DNA of 64,000 nucleotides from Aminobacter sp. AP02 (GCF_003148805.1 NZ_QGGX01000006.1:186001-250000), one strand, 5' to 3'. Positions 1-8,363 are shown, numbered from the stretch's first letter. A program made the numbers and translations. Notes: generated by a model from the letters alone, not told the origin.

Positions 1-770
1 TCGGCTCGCGCGACCTGCCCGACATTCCGGGCGAGGAAGTTCGCGAGCCGGCCTTCGGCATGCGCGCGTTTTCGGTGCTCGATTCCTTCGCCGAGGACCT
101 GAAGCGCGAGCAGTTCACCTTCGCAGACAACATGTCTGTGCTGCTCACCCACCTGTCCGAAGTGATCCGCAACAACTTGCCGCAGCTCTTGTCCTACAAG
201 GACATGAAGGCCCTGCTCGAACGCCAGGATCCGGAATACCGCAAGCTTGCTGACGAGATCTGCTCCTCGCACATCACCTATCCCGGCCTGCAGGCGGTGC
301 TCAAGCTGCTGCTTGCCGAGCGCATCTCGATCCGGAATCTCCACCTCATCATCGAGGCCATCGCCGAGATCTCGCCACATGTCCGCCGCACCGAGCAGAT
401 CGTCGAGCATGTCCGCATCCGCATGGCGCAGCAGATCTGCGGCGATCTGAGCGAGAGCGGCGTGCTCAAGGTACTGCGTCTCGGCAACCGGTGGGACCTT
501 GCATTCCACCAGAGCCTCAAGCGCGACGCCAAGGGCGACATACGCGAGTTCGACATCGACCCGCGCCAGCTCGAGGAATTCGGCCAGGAGGCCTCCAAGG
601 CGATCCGCACCCATCTCGAGACGGGCGAGCGTTTTGTCATGGTCACCGCGCCCGACGCCCGGCCCTACGTCCGCATGATCATCGAACGGCTGTTCCCCAC
701 ACTGCCGGTGCTCAGCCATGTCGAGATCGCCAAGGGCGTCGAACTGCGCGTGCTCGGTACCGTCTCATGA
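1..770 (+). CDS. flhA: Flagellar export apparatus protein FlhA, C-terminal part (5' end outside window)
   Basis: The open frame enters the window at base 3 and runs to the TGA at 768-770. It gives about 255 residues of the cytoplasmic domain of FlhA, the large export-gate protein of the flagellar type III secretion system (full family length about 700). Typical FlhA-C segments are seen: [20 protein letters not shown], then [30 protein letters not shown] and the closing [15 protein letters not shown]. The export-gate membrane domain is upstream of the window. The stop codon overlaps the fliR start (ATGA at 767-770), so the two are probably translationally coupled. Identification is secure; only the N-terminus is missing. 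Confidence 0.95.
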   Translation, partial: GSRDLPDIPGEEVREPAFGMRAFSVLDSFAEDLKREQFTFADNMSVLLTHLSEVIRNNLPQLLSYKDMKALLERQDPEYRKLADEICSSHITYPGLQAVLKLLLAERISIRNLHLIIEAIAEISPHVRRTEQIVEHVRIRMAQQICGDLSESGVLKVLRLGNRWDLAFHQSLKRDAKGDIREFDIDPRQLEEFGQEASKAIRTHLETGERFVMVTAPDARPYVRMIIERLFPTLPVLSHVEIAKGVELRVLGTVS

Positions 771-1519
771 ATGCCGCCGCGCAGGGCATGGTCCTTGCGG
801 CGTTCCTCGCCTTCTGTCGTATCGGCGGCTGCTTCATGCTGATGCCCGGCATTTCAAGCGTGCGCGTGCCCATGCATGTCCGCTTGTTCGTCGCGGTCGC
901 AGCCACCGGCGGGCTTCTGGTTCACCTCTGGGACCAGATTTTTCCCTTCGTCGACGCCCGCCCCGGCGTGCTGATGCCGATGATCGCGTCCGAACTCCTG
1001 ATCGGCGGGCTCATCGGGTTGATGGCCAGGCTCTACATATTGGCGCTGATGTTCATGGGCTCGGCGATCGCCATGCTCGTCGGCTTCGGAGGCGTCGGCG
1101 GCCATGCCATCGAAGAAAACGAACCGCAGGCGCCACTCGCCTCGATCATTTCGATTGCCGCGCTGATCCTGCTCTTCGCCTTCAACTTCCACCACGAGAT
1201 CGTCCGAGCGCTGGTCGCCTCCTATCAGGTTGCGCCGGTCAACATGTTCTTCAACCCGCAGGCAGCTCTGGTCGATGTCACCGACACCTTGTCGGAAAGC
1301 TTCATGGTCGTGCTCAGGCTCGGCAGCCCGTTCGTCGCCTATGCGATCCTGGTCAACCTGACGATCGGCTTCGTCAACAAGCTGACGCCGCAGATCCCGG
1401 TCTACTTCATCTCGCTGCCCTTCGTCGTCGCCGGCGGACTGATCCTGATGTATTTCGGCATCGCCACCATGCTCAGCCTTTTCGCCGACGGCTTCGTCGA
1501 CATCACCGTTGGGAGATAA
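767..1519 (+). CDS. fliR: Flagellar biosynthetic protein FliR
   Basis: A 250-residue, strongly hydrophobic integral membrane protein of the flagellar type III export gate (FliPQR complex). The length and pattern of several membrane spans fit FliR: an N-terminal span with [15 protein letters not shown], a long middle region of helices, and a C-terminal [20 protein letters not shown] segment followed by a last span. NKLTPQIPV is a hallmark of FliR. The ATG at 767 overlaps the flhA stop, which fixes the start. The gene belongs to the flagellar operon that continues to about 3513. Confidence 0.93.
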   Translation: MNAAAQGMVLAAFLAFCRIGGCFMLMPGISSVRVPMHVRLFVAVAATGGLLVHLWDQIFPFVDARPGVLMPMIASELLIGGLIGLMARLYILALMFMGSAIAMLVGFGGVGGHAIEENEPQAPLASIISIAALILLFAFNFHHEIVRALVASYQVAPVNMFFNPQAALVDVTDTLSESFMVVLRLGSPFVAYAILVNLTIGFVNKLTPQIPVYFISLPFVVAGGLILMYFGIATMLSLFADGFVDITVGR

Positions 1520-1522
1520 GGC

Positions 1523-1903
1523 TTGGCCTCGCGCAGGGATCGTCTGAAAAAACTTGTCGTCGTGCAGGAACAGCTCAAGGCGCTGCACGAGACACGCCAT
1601 GCCGGCTTCGTCGCCCAGGCGATCGCAGCCGAAACGGAAGTGCAGGACCTGACACAGAGTTTCAACAGCGTTGGCGGCATGTCGCAGCTGTTTCCGGAAC
1701 TATATCACCGGCGCATCTCGGCAGCGATCAACAAGCAGCAGCTCAATCTTGGCCTTGCCAATGTCGAGGTTGGCAAGATCGCCGCCGCGACAGCCCGCAC
1801 CAACATGGTCGAGCGCGCCTATCGCGACGTCCGCCGTCAGGATGAGCGCGACAGCGCCGACCGCGAACGCCTCGAAATTATTGAAAGAAAGCCCAGTGAA
1901 TGA
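1523..1903 (+). CDS. Small coiled-coil protein of the flagellar operon (FliJ-like position)
   Basis: 126 residues, very rich in charged residues and glutamine, with no signal peptide or membrane span. It is predicted largely helical and coiled-coil from the heptad-like spacing of Leu/Ile/Val/Ala. The start is TTG at 1523, chosen because GGAGATAAGG sits just upstream and the gene follows the fliR stop by three bases. Size, helical character and position between fliR and a rod-binding gene suggest an export chaperone or FliJ-like general export factor. That is inference from context; no diagnostic motif was recognised. Confidence 0.75.
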   Translation: MASRRDRLKKLVVVQEQLKALHETRHAGFVAQAIAAETEVQDLTQSFNSVGGMSQLFPELYHRRISAAINKQQLNLGLANVEVGKIAAATARTNMVERAYRDVRRQDERDSADRERLEIIERKPSE

Positions 1904-2007
1904 CCACGAACGTCCGGGCGAGCGGCACTTTAGCGACAAGTAAGGTTGCCACAAGCTTGATCCGCCACAATCAGCGGTAACACAAACTCCGGAAAGGCGA
2001 GCCAGCT

Positions 2008-2556
2008 TTGGCCATCTCCCCACCCAGCGACATTGTTCTGGACGTTGCCAAGGCGGTCGAGCCGTCCGGCATCCAGGCCGCGCGCGCCGCGCTCGCCAAC
2101 CGGACTGCCGGCCCCGCCGGAACCTTCTCGCTTACCGAAGCCGACGTTACCGGCGGCCTCACGCGCCAGCCTGACAAGGCCTCGCCCGACGCCTCAATGA
2201 AGCGCTTCGAAGCCATGGTGCTGCAGACCTTCATTGAAAACATGATGCCGAAAAACACCGAGAGCGTTTACGGCAAGGGTATGGCTGGCGACATGTGGAA
2301 GTCGCTGATGGCCGAACACCTCGCGAACCAGACGGCCGATGCCGGCGGTATCGGCATCGCCAAGGCGGTGATGCGCGACCACTATATCGAAAACGAAAAG
2401 GCGGTGCCCGTCAGCGGCGTCTCCGGCGGCCCCGACCAGGCCGCGCTCGACGAACAAACGAGCCAGGCGACTGCGCTCATCCAGGAAATGCAGCGGAAGA
2501 TGGTGCAGTCGCTTGGAAGCGACCATGCCGGCTCCGTCACTGACAACAAATCCTAG
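2008..2556 (+). CDS. flgJ: Rod-binding protein, FlgJ N-terminal-domain type
   Basis: 182 residues. The core at about residues 60-125 (MKRFEAMVLQTFIENMMPK, later MWKSLMAEHLANQ and GGIGIAKAV) matches the rod-binding domain of FlgJ, which caps the growing flagellar rod in the periplasm. The muramidase domain that FlgJ carries in enterobacteria is absent, as is usual in alphaproteobacteria, where a separate lytic enzyme opens the wall. TTG at 2008 is taken as start because GGAAAGG lies about 10 bases upstream and no ATG precedes the conserved region. About 100 non-coding bases separate it from the previous gene. Confidence 0.8.
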   Translation: MAISPPSDIVLDVAKAVEPSGIQAARAALANRTAGPAGTFSLTEADVTGGLTRQPDKASPDASMKRFEAMVLQTFIENMMPKNTESVYGKGMAGDMWKSLMAEHLANQTADAGGIGIAKAVMRDHYIENEKAVPVSGVSGGPDQAALDEQTSQATALIQEMQRKMVQSLGSDHAGSVTDNKS

Positions 2557-2566
2557 AGGATAAGAT

Positions 2567-2980
2567 ATGTCGGATATCTCCGAATACAGGCCTGACCTTC
2601 CCGCGACGGCCGACCTGAGCGACACCGGCGCGCGGCCTGGCAATGTGGCGGCCATCATCAGCCGCATCGAGGATGCGGTCGAGGAAGAAACCTCAGCGAT
2701 CCGCACCGACATCCACTTCGACATCAAGGCGTCGAATGCGCGCAAGAGCCGCTATCTCTACGAACTGACCCGCGCAACCAAGGGTCTGGTCGAAGGCGAG
2801 TTCCCGAGCGAACTCAAGGTCGGCGTCGAACGCCTGCGCGACAAGCTGGTTGCCAATGAGCGCGCCATCCTCGCCCATCTCAGCGCTGTCAGCGAAGTCG
2901 CATCCCTCCTCCGCGACGCCATCCAGCGTTCCGAGACGGACGGCACCTATTCGGCCAACGAATTCGGATGGGCCCGGTGA
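2567..2980 (+). CDS. FlgN-like flagellar chaperone / hypothetical flagellar protein
   Basis: 137 residues, soluble, mostly helical. The first ~35 residues are rich in Pro, Asp and Thr; then a long helical region holds IISRIEDAVEEETSAI and LYELTRATKGL and ends in SLLRDAIQRSETDGTYS. The pattern of two long helices with a conserved N-terminal ExE element resembles FlgN, the chaperone for hook-associated proteins. AGAGGATAAGAT at 2552-2563 is a good ribosome binding site for the ATG at 2567. The 3' end overlaps the next gene by about 13 bases, indicating one transcript and coupling. Confidence 0.65.
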   Translation: MSDISEYRPDLPATADLSDTGARPGNVAAIISRIEDAVEEETSAIRTDIHFDIKASNARKSRYLYELTRATKGLVEGEFPSELKVGVERLRDKLVANERAILAHLSAVSEVASLLRDAIQRSETDGTYSANEFGWAR

Positions 2981-3513
2981 TCAAGTTCATCGCGGCGGCG
3001 CTGTGGATTGTCGCCGTGACCCTCGGCGCGGTCTTCTATTCGTTCCAGGCCGCCGCCAACCTGCCGGCCGACGAAGCGAACAAACCGCTTCTCGGCGGTC
3101 TCGACTACGTCAAGACTGACGTGATCTCGGTGCCGTTGCTCGGTGGCGAGCGCGTGCACGGCTATTTCCTCACGCGCCTCGTCTACACCGTCGAGCCCAA
3201 GGAAGCCGCCAAGATGTCGGTGCCGATGGACGTTCTGCTCGTCGATCAGGTCTATTCGTATCTCTACGGCAATCCGCAGATCGACTTTACCCAGTACGAC
3301 AAGCTCGACCTCGACGCATTTCGCAATGGCATCCGCGACAGCATCAACACGCGCATCGGTTCCAAGCTGGTGCATGAAGTGATGGTCGAGCAGATCGATT
3401 TCCTGACCCCGGACGACGTCCGCGACAACGCGGTCCGCAAGCGCTCCTCCGCCGCGGACGCCGCCGCGACCGAATCCGCCAAGCCCGACGCAAGCCCGGC
3501 GACGGCACACTGA
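2968..3513 (+). CDS. Membrane-anchored FliL-like protein at the end of the flagellar operon
   Basis: 181 residues with one N-terminal membrane span (about residues 5-27, IKFIAAALWIVAVTLGAVFY), so most of the protein should be periplasmic. The globular part (DVISVPLLGGERVHGYFLTR, then LRF-like beta strands and the helical GIRDSINTRIGSKL) resembles the FliL C-terminal domain in length and pattern. The tail (from about residue 155) is Ala/Ser/Asp-rich and disordered. The start could also be GTG at 2977, which overlaps the previous TGA as GTGA. Assignment as FliL-like is inference; this gene regularly closes rhizobial flagellar clusters as a hypothetical. Confidence 0.6.
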   Translation: MGPVIKFIAAALWIVAVTLGAVFYSFQAAANLPADEANKPLLGGLDYVKTDVISVPLLGGERVHGYFLTRLVYTVEPKEAAKMSVPMDVLLVDQVYSYLYGNPQIDFTQYDKLDLDAFRNGIRDSINTRIGSKLVHEVMVEQIDFLTPDDVRDNAVRKRSSAADAAATESAKPDASPATAH

Positions 3514-3579
3514 GACAACTGGCAGTCTGTTCGGGCTGCCGCAGAAGCCGGTTCGAGCTGCCATCTTTGTCAATTCAAC

Positions 3580-3609
3580 GTTGACGTAAACGTCAACCGC
3601 CAGCTATAG
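3580..3609 (+). promoter_or_regulatory. Sigma-70-type promoter with an embedded MerR-type palindrome (SCP2 gene)
   Basis: TTGACG at 3581-3586, a 17-base spacer and CTATAG at 3604-3609 make a near-ideal housekeeping promoter. The -35 box is the left arm of a perfect palindrome, TTGACGTAAACGTCAA (3581-3596), 18 bases with flanking G and C. The layout fits MerR-family or LiuR-like operators known from proteobacterial branched-chain amino acid and fatty-acid catabolism. The regulator is not in the window. Transcription would begin near 3616 and leave a leader of about 88 bases. Confidence 0.65.
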
Positions 3610-3703
3610 GCAATGCAGTCCTGTGACCCGGGCCGGCTCCATCCGGATTGGTCCGGGGAGGCCCGGCGCAAAGCGCCTTTCAGGAAATGACCAGGAGAGA
3701 GCC

Positions 3704-3985
3704 ATGAGCATTCAGGCAGTCGCAGACAAGATCAAGGCGAAGGTGGAGAGCGCCGGCTTTGACCGCTCGATCAAGTTCGACACCGGCAGCGATGGCGTCA
3801 TCGTCATCGACGGCGCAACCATTTCGACGACCGACGCACCGGCCGATTGCACCATCAAGCTGTCGCTCGACGACCTTGAATCGCTGATCGCTGGCGATCT
3901 GAACCCGACGATGGCGTTCATGACCGGCAAGATCAAGGTCGAGGGCGACATGTCGGTGGCCATGGGTCTGAGCCAGTTGCTTTGA
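3704..3985 (+). CDS. SCP2 sterol-binding domain protein
   Basis: 93 residues forming a single SCP2 domain: a helix-rich start (SIQAVADKIKAKVESAGF), then the family core with DCTIKLSLDDLESLIAGDL, NPTMAFMTGKIKVEGDMSVA and a terminal helix. SCP2 domains bind acyl chains or other lipids in the cytoplasm; no catalytic residues are expected. The ATG at 3704 is preceded by AGGAGAGA. An in-frame upstream extension from 3623 lacks a ribosome binding site and was rejected. It is monocistronic between its own promoter (3581-3609) and a terminator at 4015. The palindrome in that promoter hints at control by a lipid or branched-chain catabolism regulator. Confidence 0.88.
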   Translation: MSIQAVADKIKAKVESAGFDRSIKFDTGSDGVIVIDGATISTTDAPADCTIKLSLDDLESLIAGDLNPTMAFMTGKIKVEGDMSVAMGLSQLL

Positions 3986-4014
3986 TCCGTCGACCTTAGA
4001 TCATTCCACTAACA

Positions 4015-4043
4015 AAAGGCCCGGTGTTCAGCCGGGCCTTTTT
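4015..4043 (+). terminator. Rho-independent terminator after the SCP2 gene
   Basis: AAAGGCCCGG and CCGGGCCTTT pair across a short loop, followed by a T run. It lies 30 bases after the SCP2 stop codon. Confidence 0.85.
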
Positions 4044-4143
4044 GCATTGCACAATCCTACACGCCACGAGCGCCAGCGCGTAATGCAGCTGTAATCATTG
4101 GCGCACACAGCGCTCCGGTCACTGAATGCGACTGGAGTATCAT

Positions 4144-4440
4144 GTGAATCAACACCGACTGATTGCCTTGGCTACCACGCTGTGTGCGGCAGTTCTCGCC
4201 GGCTGCGTGGACGACAGCTATGGCCCGCCCCGCTGGGATGACACGCGCTATCCACCGCGCCATGGGCGAGACTATCCGCGCTATCATCCTCGCCCGCCGC
4301 TACCCCCCATGCCTCCGCGTCCGCCATTCGCCGAGCAGGTCGACTGCTGGCGTGGACCTGACCGGTACCGGCACCCTGACTGCCATGACCGGCGGCGGCC
4401 ACGCCATGGCGATGACCGGTTCTACATCGACGAACAATGA
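4144..4440 (+). CDS. Small proline/arginine-rich lipoprotein
   Basis: 98 residues from GTG at 4144. A signal peptide with lipobox LAGC (Cys at residue 21) predicts an envelope lipoprotein. The mature part is low-complexity: Pro, Arg, Asp, His and Tyr dominate (PPRWDDTRYPPRHGRDYPRY), and two Cys pairs occur near the end. GTG is preferred over the in-frame ATG at 4126 because CTGGAG lies seven bases upstream and the signal peptide then starts cleanly. Function unknown. The next gene has the same layout and a similar leader (TGGAGTAT), which suggests tandem duplicates that have diverged. Confidence 0.6.
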   Translation: MNQHRLIALATTLCAAVLAGCVDDSYGPPRWDDTRYPPRHGRDYPRYHPRPPLPPMPPRPPFAEQVDCWRGPDRYRHPDCHDRRRPRHGDDRFYIDEQ

Positions 4441-4506
4441 CTGATGGACGCCGCGCCTCACGGGAGGCCCGGCGCGCCACTGCCTCCCAAAGCCCGACAT
4501 TGGAGT

Positions 4507-4737
4507 ATGACGGTGAAACGAAACCGCTTCGCAGCAGTGGTGACGGCATTGCTATGCACGATGTTTCTAACCGGCTGCGCCAACGTACTGTTTGGGATGC
4601 AGGACGAGGATCGGCCGCGAACCCCGCGCCCGCCCCTTCCGAAGCAGCCATCTTTGGATTGCTCGGTGGACACCGCCATGGCGCTGTCGCCGACATGCTT
4701 TCCGCCCGCCCCGAACCGCAGAGCGGCTCGGGGATAG
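4507..4737 (+). CDS. Second small lipoprotein, tandem with the previous gene
   Basis: 76 residues. It has a positively charged start (MTVKRNRF), a hydrophobic stretch and lipobox LTGC with Cys at residue 24. The mature region is about 50 residues, Pro-rich (RTPRPPLPKQPS) with two Cys. TTGGAG lies just upstream of the ATG at 4507; the frame is open back to 4444 but that part is not lipoprotein-like. No domain is recognised. It closely follows the lipoprotein at 4144 and shares its ribosome-binding context. A real gene is likely, but such short Pro-rich frames are error-prone in GC-rich DNA. Confidence 0.5.
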   Translation: MTVKRNRFAAVVTALLCTMFLTGCANVLFGMQDEDRPRTPRPPLPKQPSLDCSVDTAMALSPTCFPPAPNRRAARG

Positions 4738-4750
4738 CTCTGACGGCCGG

Positions 4751-5320
4751 TCAGGCCGCGATACGCGTGCGCTCGGTCCTGAGCTTGCGGCCAGCGGCCT
4801 TCAGAACGCCCTTTGCGCCATCGAGAGCGCCGTGGACGAGTTCCAGTCCAAGGAACCGGTCGCGCTCGTAAGGTCCGGGCATGGCCAGCGCGCCTGTCTT
4901 TTCAGCCGAGAAGCCGAAGCGCGCATAGTAAGGGGCGTCGCCGACCAGAAGGACGGCGCCGTGGCCGAGACGGCCAGCCTCGGCGATGGCATGACGCATC
5001 AGCGCCGAGCCGATGCCGCCGCTCTTCATCGTGGGATCGACCGCGAGAGGGCCAAGCAGCAAGGCGTCCGGACCGCCCTCGCCCAGGCGCACGTCCCACA
5101 AGCGCACGGTACCAAGGACCGAGCCATCGGCATTGCGCGCGATAAGAGCAAGGCCCTCGGATGGACGACGGCCACGCCGGAGCTTCTCCGACGACTTCTT
5201 GCGCCGTTTCGGGCCCATGGCACGGTCGAGCAAAGCTTCGCGCGCCGGAATGTCGGCAAAGGTTTCGGCAACGATGATGAAGCCGGGCGAGGTCTTAGTG
5301 ATTTCTTTTTCGATATGCAT
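4751..5320 (-). CDS. GNAT family N-acetyltransferase
   Basis: 189 residues. The GNAT acetyl-CoA site is visible as LAVDPTMKSGGIGSALMRHA (a Q/RxxGxG/A-type loop) followed by GHGAVLLVGDAPYYARFGF, the typical motif A/B region of YhbS-like enzymes. The C-terminal ~45 residues are basic and less conserved. The substrate is unknown. It lies downstream of ornithine decarboxylase on the same strand with a 99-base gap, and this pairing suggests a polyamine-related substrate or simply a shared transcript. The start ATG at 5320 opens the first conserved strand region. Confidence 0.85.
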   Translation of the reverse strand: MHIEKEITKTSPGFIIVAETFADIPAREALLDRAMGPKRRKKSSEKLRRGRRPSEGLALIARNADGSVLGTVRLWDVRLGEGGPDALLLGPLAVDPTMKSGGIGSALMRHAIAEAGRLGHGAVLLVGDAPYYARFGFSAEKTGALAMPGPYERDRFLGLELVHGALDGAKGVLKAAGRKLRTERTRIAA

Positions 5321-5419
5321 GTCCGCGATCCTTCACGAGCGGAGAACTGTTCCACAAGCGAACCCGAGCGGGCGCCGATGCGCCCGCGCCGGGGTGATCT
5401 GATCAACTCTTGCGAGCCG

Positions 5420-6553
5420 TCAGATCACGTAGGATCGGAGAGGCTCGAAGCCGTTGAAGGCGACCGAAGAATAGGTCGTGGTGTATGCGCCCGTACCCTC
5501 GATCAGCACCTCGTCGCCGATAGTCAGCGACAGCGGCAGCGGATACGGCGTCTTTTCGTACATGACGTCTGCCGAGTCACAGGTCGGGCCCGCGAGCACG
5601 CAAGGTGACTTCTCGTCTTCGTCACGCGCCGTCACGATCGGGTAGCGGATGGCTTCGTCCATCGTCTCGGCGAGACCGCCGAACTTGCCGATGTCGAGGA
5701 ACACCCAACGCACATTGTCATTGTCGGCCTTCTTCGAAATCAAAACGACCTCGGACTTGATGACGCCTGCGTTCCCGACCATGCCACGACCCGGCTCGAT
5801 GATCGTCTCCGGGATGTTGTTGCCGAAGTGCTTGGACAGCGACTCGAAGATCGCCTGGCCATAAGCTTGGGCCGCCGGCACGTCGCGCAGATAGCGCGTC
5901 GGGAAGCCGCCGCCCATGTTGACCATGCCGAGCGTGATACCTTCTTCGGCCAGCTTGGCGAACACCTTCTTGGCGTCGGCAAGCGCACGATCCCAGGCGG
6001 TCAGGTCGGTCTGCTGCGAGCCGACATGGAACGACACGCCATAGGCGTCGAGGCCGAGCGACTTGGCCAGTCGCAGCACGTCGACAGCCATACCAGGCAC
6101 GCAGCCGAACTTGCGCGACAGGGGCCATTCCGCACCTTCGCCATCGGTCAAAACGCGGCAGAAGACGCGTGCGCCGGGAGCTGCACGAGCGACCTTCTCG
6201 ACTTCTTCGACGCTGTCGACGGCAAACAGGCGGATACCCAGCTCGAAGGCACGCGCGATGTCGCGCTCCTTCTTGATGGTGTTGCCGAAGGAGATGCGCT
6301 CGGCCGGCGCGCCGGCATCCATGGCCATCTCGATTTCGGCAACCGAAGCGGTGTCGAAGGACGAGCCCATGCCGGCGAGCAGGCGCAGGATCTCAGGTGC
6401 CGGGTTTGCCTTCACCGCGTAGTAAACCTTGGACTCCGGCATTGCCTTTTCGAAGGCGCGGAAATTGTCACGCACGACATCGAGGTCGACGACCAGGCAA
6501 GGGCCGGACGGGCGTCGGGTGGCGAGGAAGTCGAGGATGCGCTGAGTGGCCAT
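5420..6553 (-). CDS. odc: Ornithine (lysine) decarboxylase, fold-type III PLP enzyme
   Basis: 377 residues. It decarboxylates ornithine (and perhaps lysine) to putrescine (cadaverine) in the cytoplasm. The PLP lysine is K48 in VYYAVKANP; the glycine-rich phosphate loop is VNMGGGFPTRY; the catalytic Cys is in GPTCDSADVMYE near the C-terminus; the motif GVSFHVGSQ is also present. Length and order match the eukaryotic-type ODC family rather than the large bacterial SpeC/SpeF. ATG at 6553 is chosen because GGAGAG lies directly before it; an upstream in-frame ATG at 6565 overlaps that site. Putrescine from this enzyme is the substrate for homospermidine synthase at 31491. Confidence 0.93.
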   Translation of the reverse strand: MATQRILDFLATRRPSGPCLVVDLDVVRDNFRAFEKAMPESKVYYAVKANPAPEILRLLAGMGSSFDTASVAEIEMAMDAGAPAERISFGNTIKKERDIARAFELGIRLFAVDSVEEVEKVARAAPGARVFCRVLTDGEGAEWPLSRKFGCVPGMAVDVLRLAKSLGLDAYGVSFHVGSQQTDLTAWDRALADAKKVFAKLAEEGITLGMVNMGGGFPTRYLRDVPAAQAYGQAIFESLSKHFGNNIPETIIEPGRGMVGNAGVIKSEVVLISKKADNDNVRWVFLDIGKFGGLAETMDEAIRYPIVTARDEDEKSPCVLAGPTCDSADVMYEKTPYPLPLSLTIGDEVLIEGTGAYTTTYSSVAFNGFEPLRSYVI

Positions 6554-6565
6554 AGGTCTCTCCAT

Positions 6566-6720
6566 CGCGCGGTCCTGCCGCGCAGAATCATTATCAAGCT
6601 GCGGGACAGCCGTTCCCGGCCGCAGAATCCCGCGGTGGACAAAGACATGACCGCTATTTGATGGAACCAGCCTGTGGAGACCCTGGAACCATAAATGCGC
6701 TTCACGCGGCGGTGAACCTA
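6566..6720 (-). ncRNA. Structured leader upstream of ornithine decarboxylase (candidate speF-type element)
   Basis: The minus strand upstream of odc folds into consecutive hairpins: GCGGT/ACCGC (6632-6655), CTGCGG/CCGCAG (6599-6625) and GCGCGG/CCGCGC (6567-6583), the last ending 14 bases before the start codon. An alphaproteobacterial RNA element named speF is known upstream of ornithine decarboxylase genes. Position and structure fit, but I could not check the covariance model, so the assignment is tentative and the 5' limit is approximate. Confidence 0.5.
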
Positions 6721-7102
6721 AGCCAGCCCGGCTTCGGTTCGCTTTGTCTGCCTTGGCTTGGAAATGGGAGACCCGTTCCGCACTGCCGGCAATGAAGGTG
6801 TGCCTCTTCAGTAACCCCGGCTTTTGGACAGCCGGAAGAGAACCAGAAAGGCCCGCACCGTCGTTGCTTCAAGGTGTCCTCGATTTGGCGGTTGGCCGCT
6901 AAATCGACTGGAGGGGTTAGCTCCAGTTACCTTACCGATTTCCTCGCCATTCGAGGGATCGGCGGACACCCACAGGCACGTGCGACTTTGGGCAAGCGGG
7001 GATATATGCACCACTGATGTCACAATCAATTAAAATCGCATAGCAGGTTGAAAAAAATCAAACACTGAACAATGCTGCGACATCGTAAACAGGCTTCGAA
7101 CG
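6721..7102. other. Intergenic region between odc and the amidase gene
   Basis: About 380 bases that probably hold the two divergent promoters for odc and the amidase. AT content rises towards 7020-7080. Two opposing open frames of about 70 codons (6824-7033 plus, 6808-7029 minus) resemble no family and lack ribosome binding sites. A T-less hairpin GCCGG...CCGGC occurs near 6820-6835. No further feature is supported. Confidence 0.5.
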
Positions 7103-8305
7103 ATGACTGAAACAACAGGCCCTTTCAACGCGTTTCTAGATGTACCGCAAGTGCCTGTTCCCAATGCGGAAAATGGACCGCTGGCAGGACTGAGGCTTGC
7201 GGTCAAGGACATCTATGACGTCGCCGGCTACACGACTGGATGTGGCAACCCGCAAAAGGCGGCGAGTGCGCGCCCAGCGTCCAAAACAGCCCCCTCGATA
7301 CAAGTGCTGTTCGATGCCGGTGCGCGATTCGTTGGCAAGACCCAGACCGACGAACTTGCCTTCTCCCTGATGGGGCAGAACGCGCACTATTCCTATCCGG
7401 TCAATCCGGCTGCACCTGACCGCGTCACCGGCGGCTCGTCGTCGGGTTCGGCGGCTGCAGTGGCCGGCAAACTTGCTGACATTGCGATAGGCTCCGACAC
7501 CGGCGGCTCGATCCGGGCACCGGCCAGCTTCTGCGGCCTGATCGGCCTGCGCACGACACACGGCCTGATTTCGCTCGACGGCGCGATGAAGCTCGCGCCG
7601 AGCCTCGACACCTTCGGCTGGTTCGCCCGGGACATCGACACCTATGGAACGGTGGCGACGCTGTTGATCGGCAAGGACGCCCATCCTCGCACGCTGGACC
7701 GGCCGCTTGCGCTCGACTGGCTCGATCAGTTGGTAACAGGCCCCGCCGAAGCAGCCGAATACAAGCGGATGCGTGGACAGGCTGAGAATGCCCTCGGTCC
7801 GATTGCCGATGCCGCGCCCCTCTCCTTCGACGCCGACGAACTTTACTGGTGTTTCCGCAAGATCCAGTCCTACGAGGCCTGGCAGCAACATGGTGGATGG
7901 ATCTCGTCCGGAGATCGCGGCCTTGCCCCAGGCGTCAAGGACCGCTTCGATTTCGGCGCGAGCATCGATGCGGCTACCTATCAGGCTGAGATCGCCAGAC
8001 GCGATTCTTTTCGCAAGGAATTGGGCAGGTTGCTGGGCGACAACGGCTTTTTGGTCATGCCGACTGTGCCTGGCGCGGCGCCATTGGCAAACGGTTCACA
8101 TGAAGAACTTCAGGCCTATCGCGAACGCGCGCTGATGCTGCTTTGCTTGTCTGGCCTGTCAGGGTTTCCACAGATCACCCTGCCCATCGGAAAGGTCGAC
8201 GGCGCTCCCTTCGGCCTGTCGCTGCTCGGCCCCGCCGGCAGCGATCTCGCGCTGATAGAGCTGGGCCGCAAAGTGCTGAAGCAGAAAATACTACGCAGTA
8301 CCTAA
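7103..8305 (+). CDS. Amidase signature family hydrolase
   Basis: 400 residues, cytoplasmic. The Ser-cisSer-Lys triad of amidase signature enzymes is visible: K35 in LRLAVKDIYD, the GGSSSGS loop at 110-116 (cis-Ser about S112) and the nucleophile S136 in GSDTGGSIRAP. The C-terminal part ends with the family feature GFPQITLPIGKVDGAPFGLS. Members hydrolyse amides (indoleacetamide, glutamyl-tRNA, aryl or fatty amides); the substrate cannot be read from sequence. At 400 residues it is slightly shorter than GatA (about 490) and lacks a gatC/gatB context, so it is not the tRNA amidotransferase. The ATG at 7103 is the only start before the conserved Lys region. Confidence 0.9.
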   Translation: MTETTGPFNAFLDVPQVPVPNAENGPLAGLRLAVKDIYDVAGYTTGCGNPQKAASARPASKTAPSIQVLFDAGARFVGKTQTDELAFSLMGQNAHYSYPVNPAAPDRVTGGSSSGSAAAVAGKLADIAIGSDTGGSIRAPASFCGLIGLRTTHGLISLDGAMKLAPSLDTFGWFARDIDTYGTVATLLIGKDAHPRTLDRPLALDWLDQLVTGPAEAAEYKRMRGQAENALGPIADAAPLSFDADELYWCFRKIQSYEAWQQHGGWISSGDRGLAPGVKDRFDFGASIDAATYQAEIARRDSFRKELGRLLGDNGFLVMPTVPGAAPLANGSHEELQAYRERALMLLCLSGLSGFPQITLPIGKVDGAPFGLSLLGPAGSDLALIELGRKVLKQKILRST

Positions 8306-8363
8306 GCATCGGCAGTTTCCACAACGTCACGAATAATTAGGCTTACAGCGCTATCATGCGCAG

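Noticed and set aside
4592-5608. 338-codon plus-strand frame across the acetyltransferase gene
   Set aside because: It overlaps the clear GNAT gene on the minus strand and the second lipoprotein gene; Arg-rich antisense composition.
6808-7033. Two opposing frames of about 70 codons upstream of the amidase
   Set aside because: No ribosome binding sites, no family resemblance, and they overlap each other almost fully.
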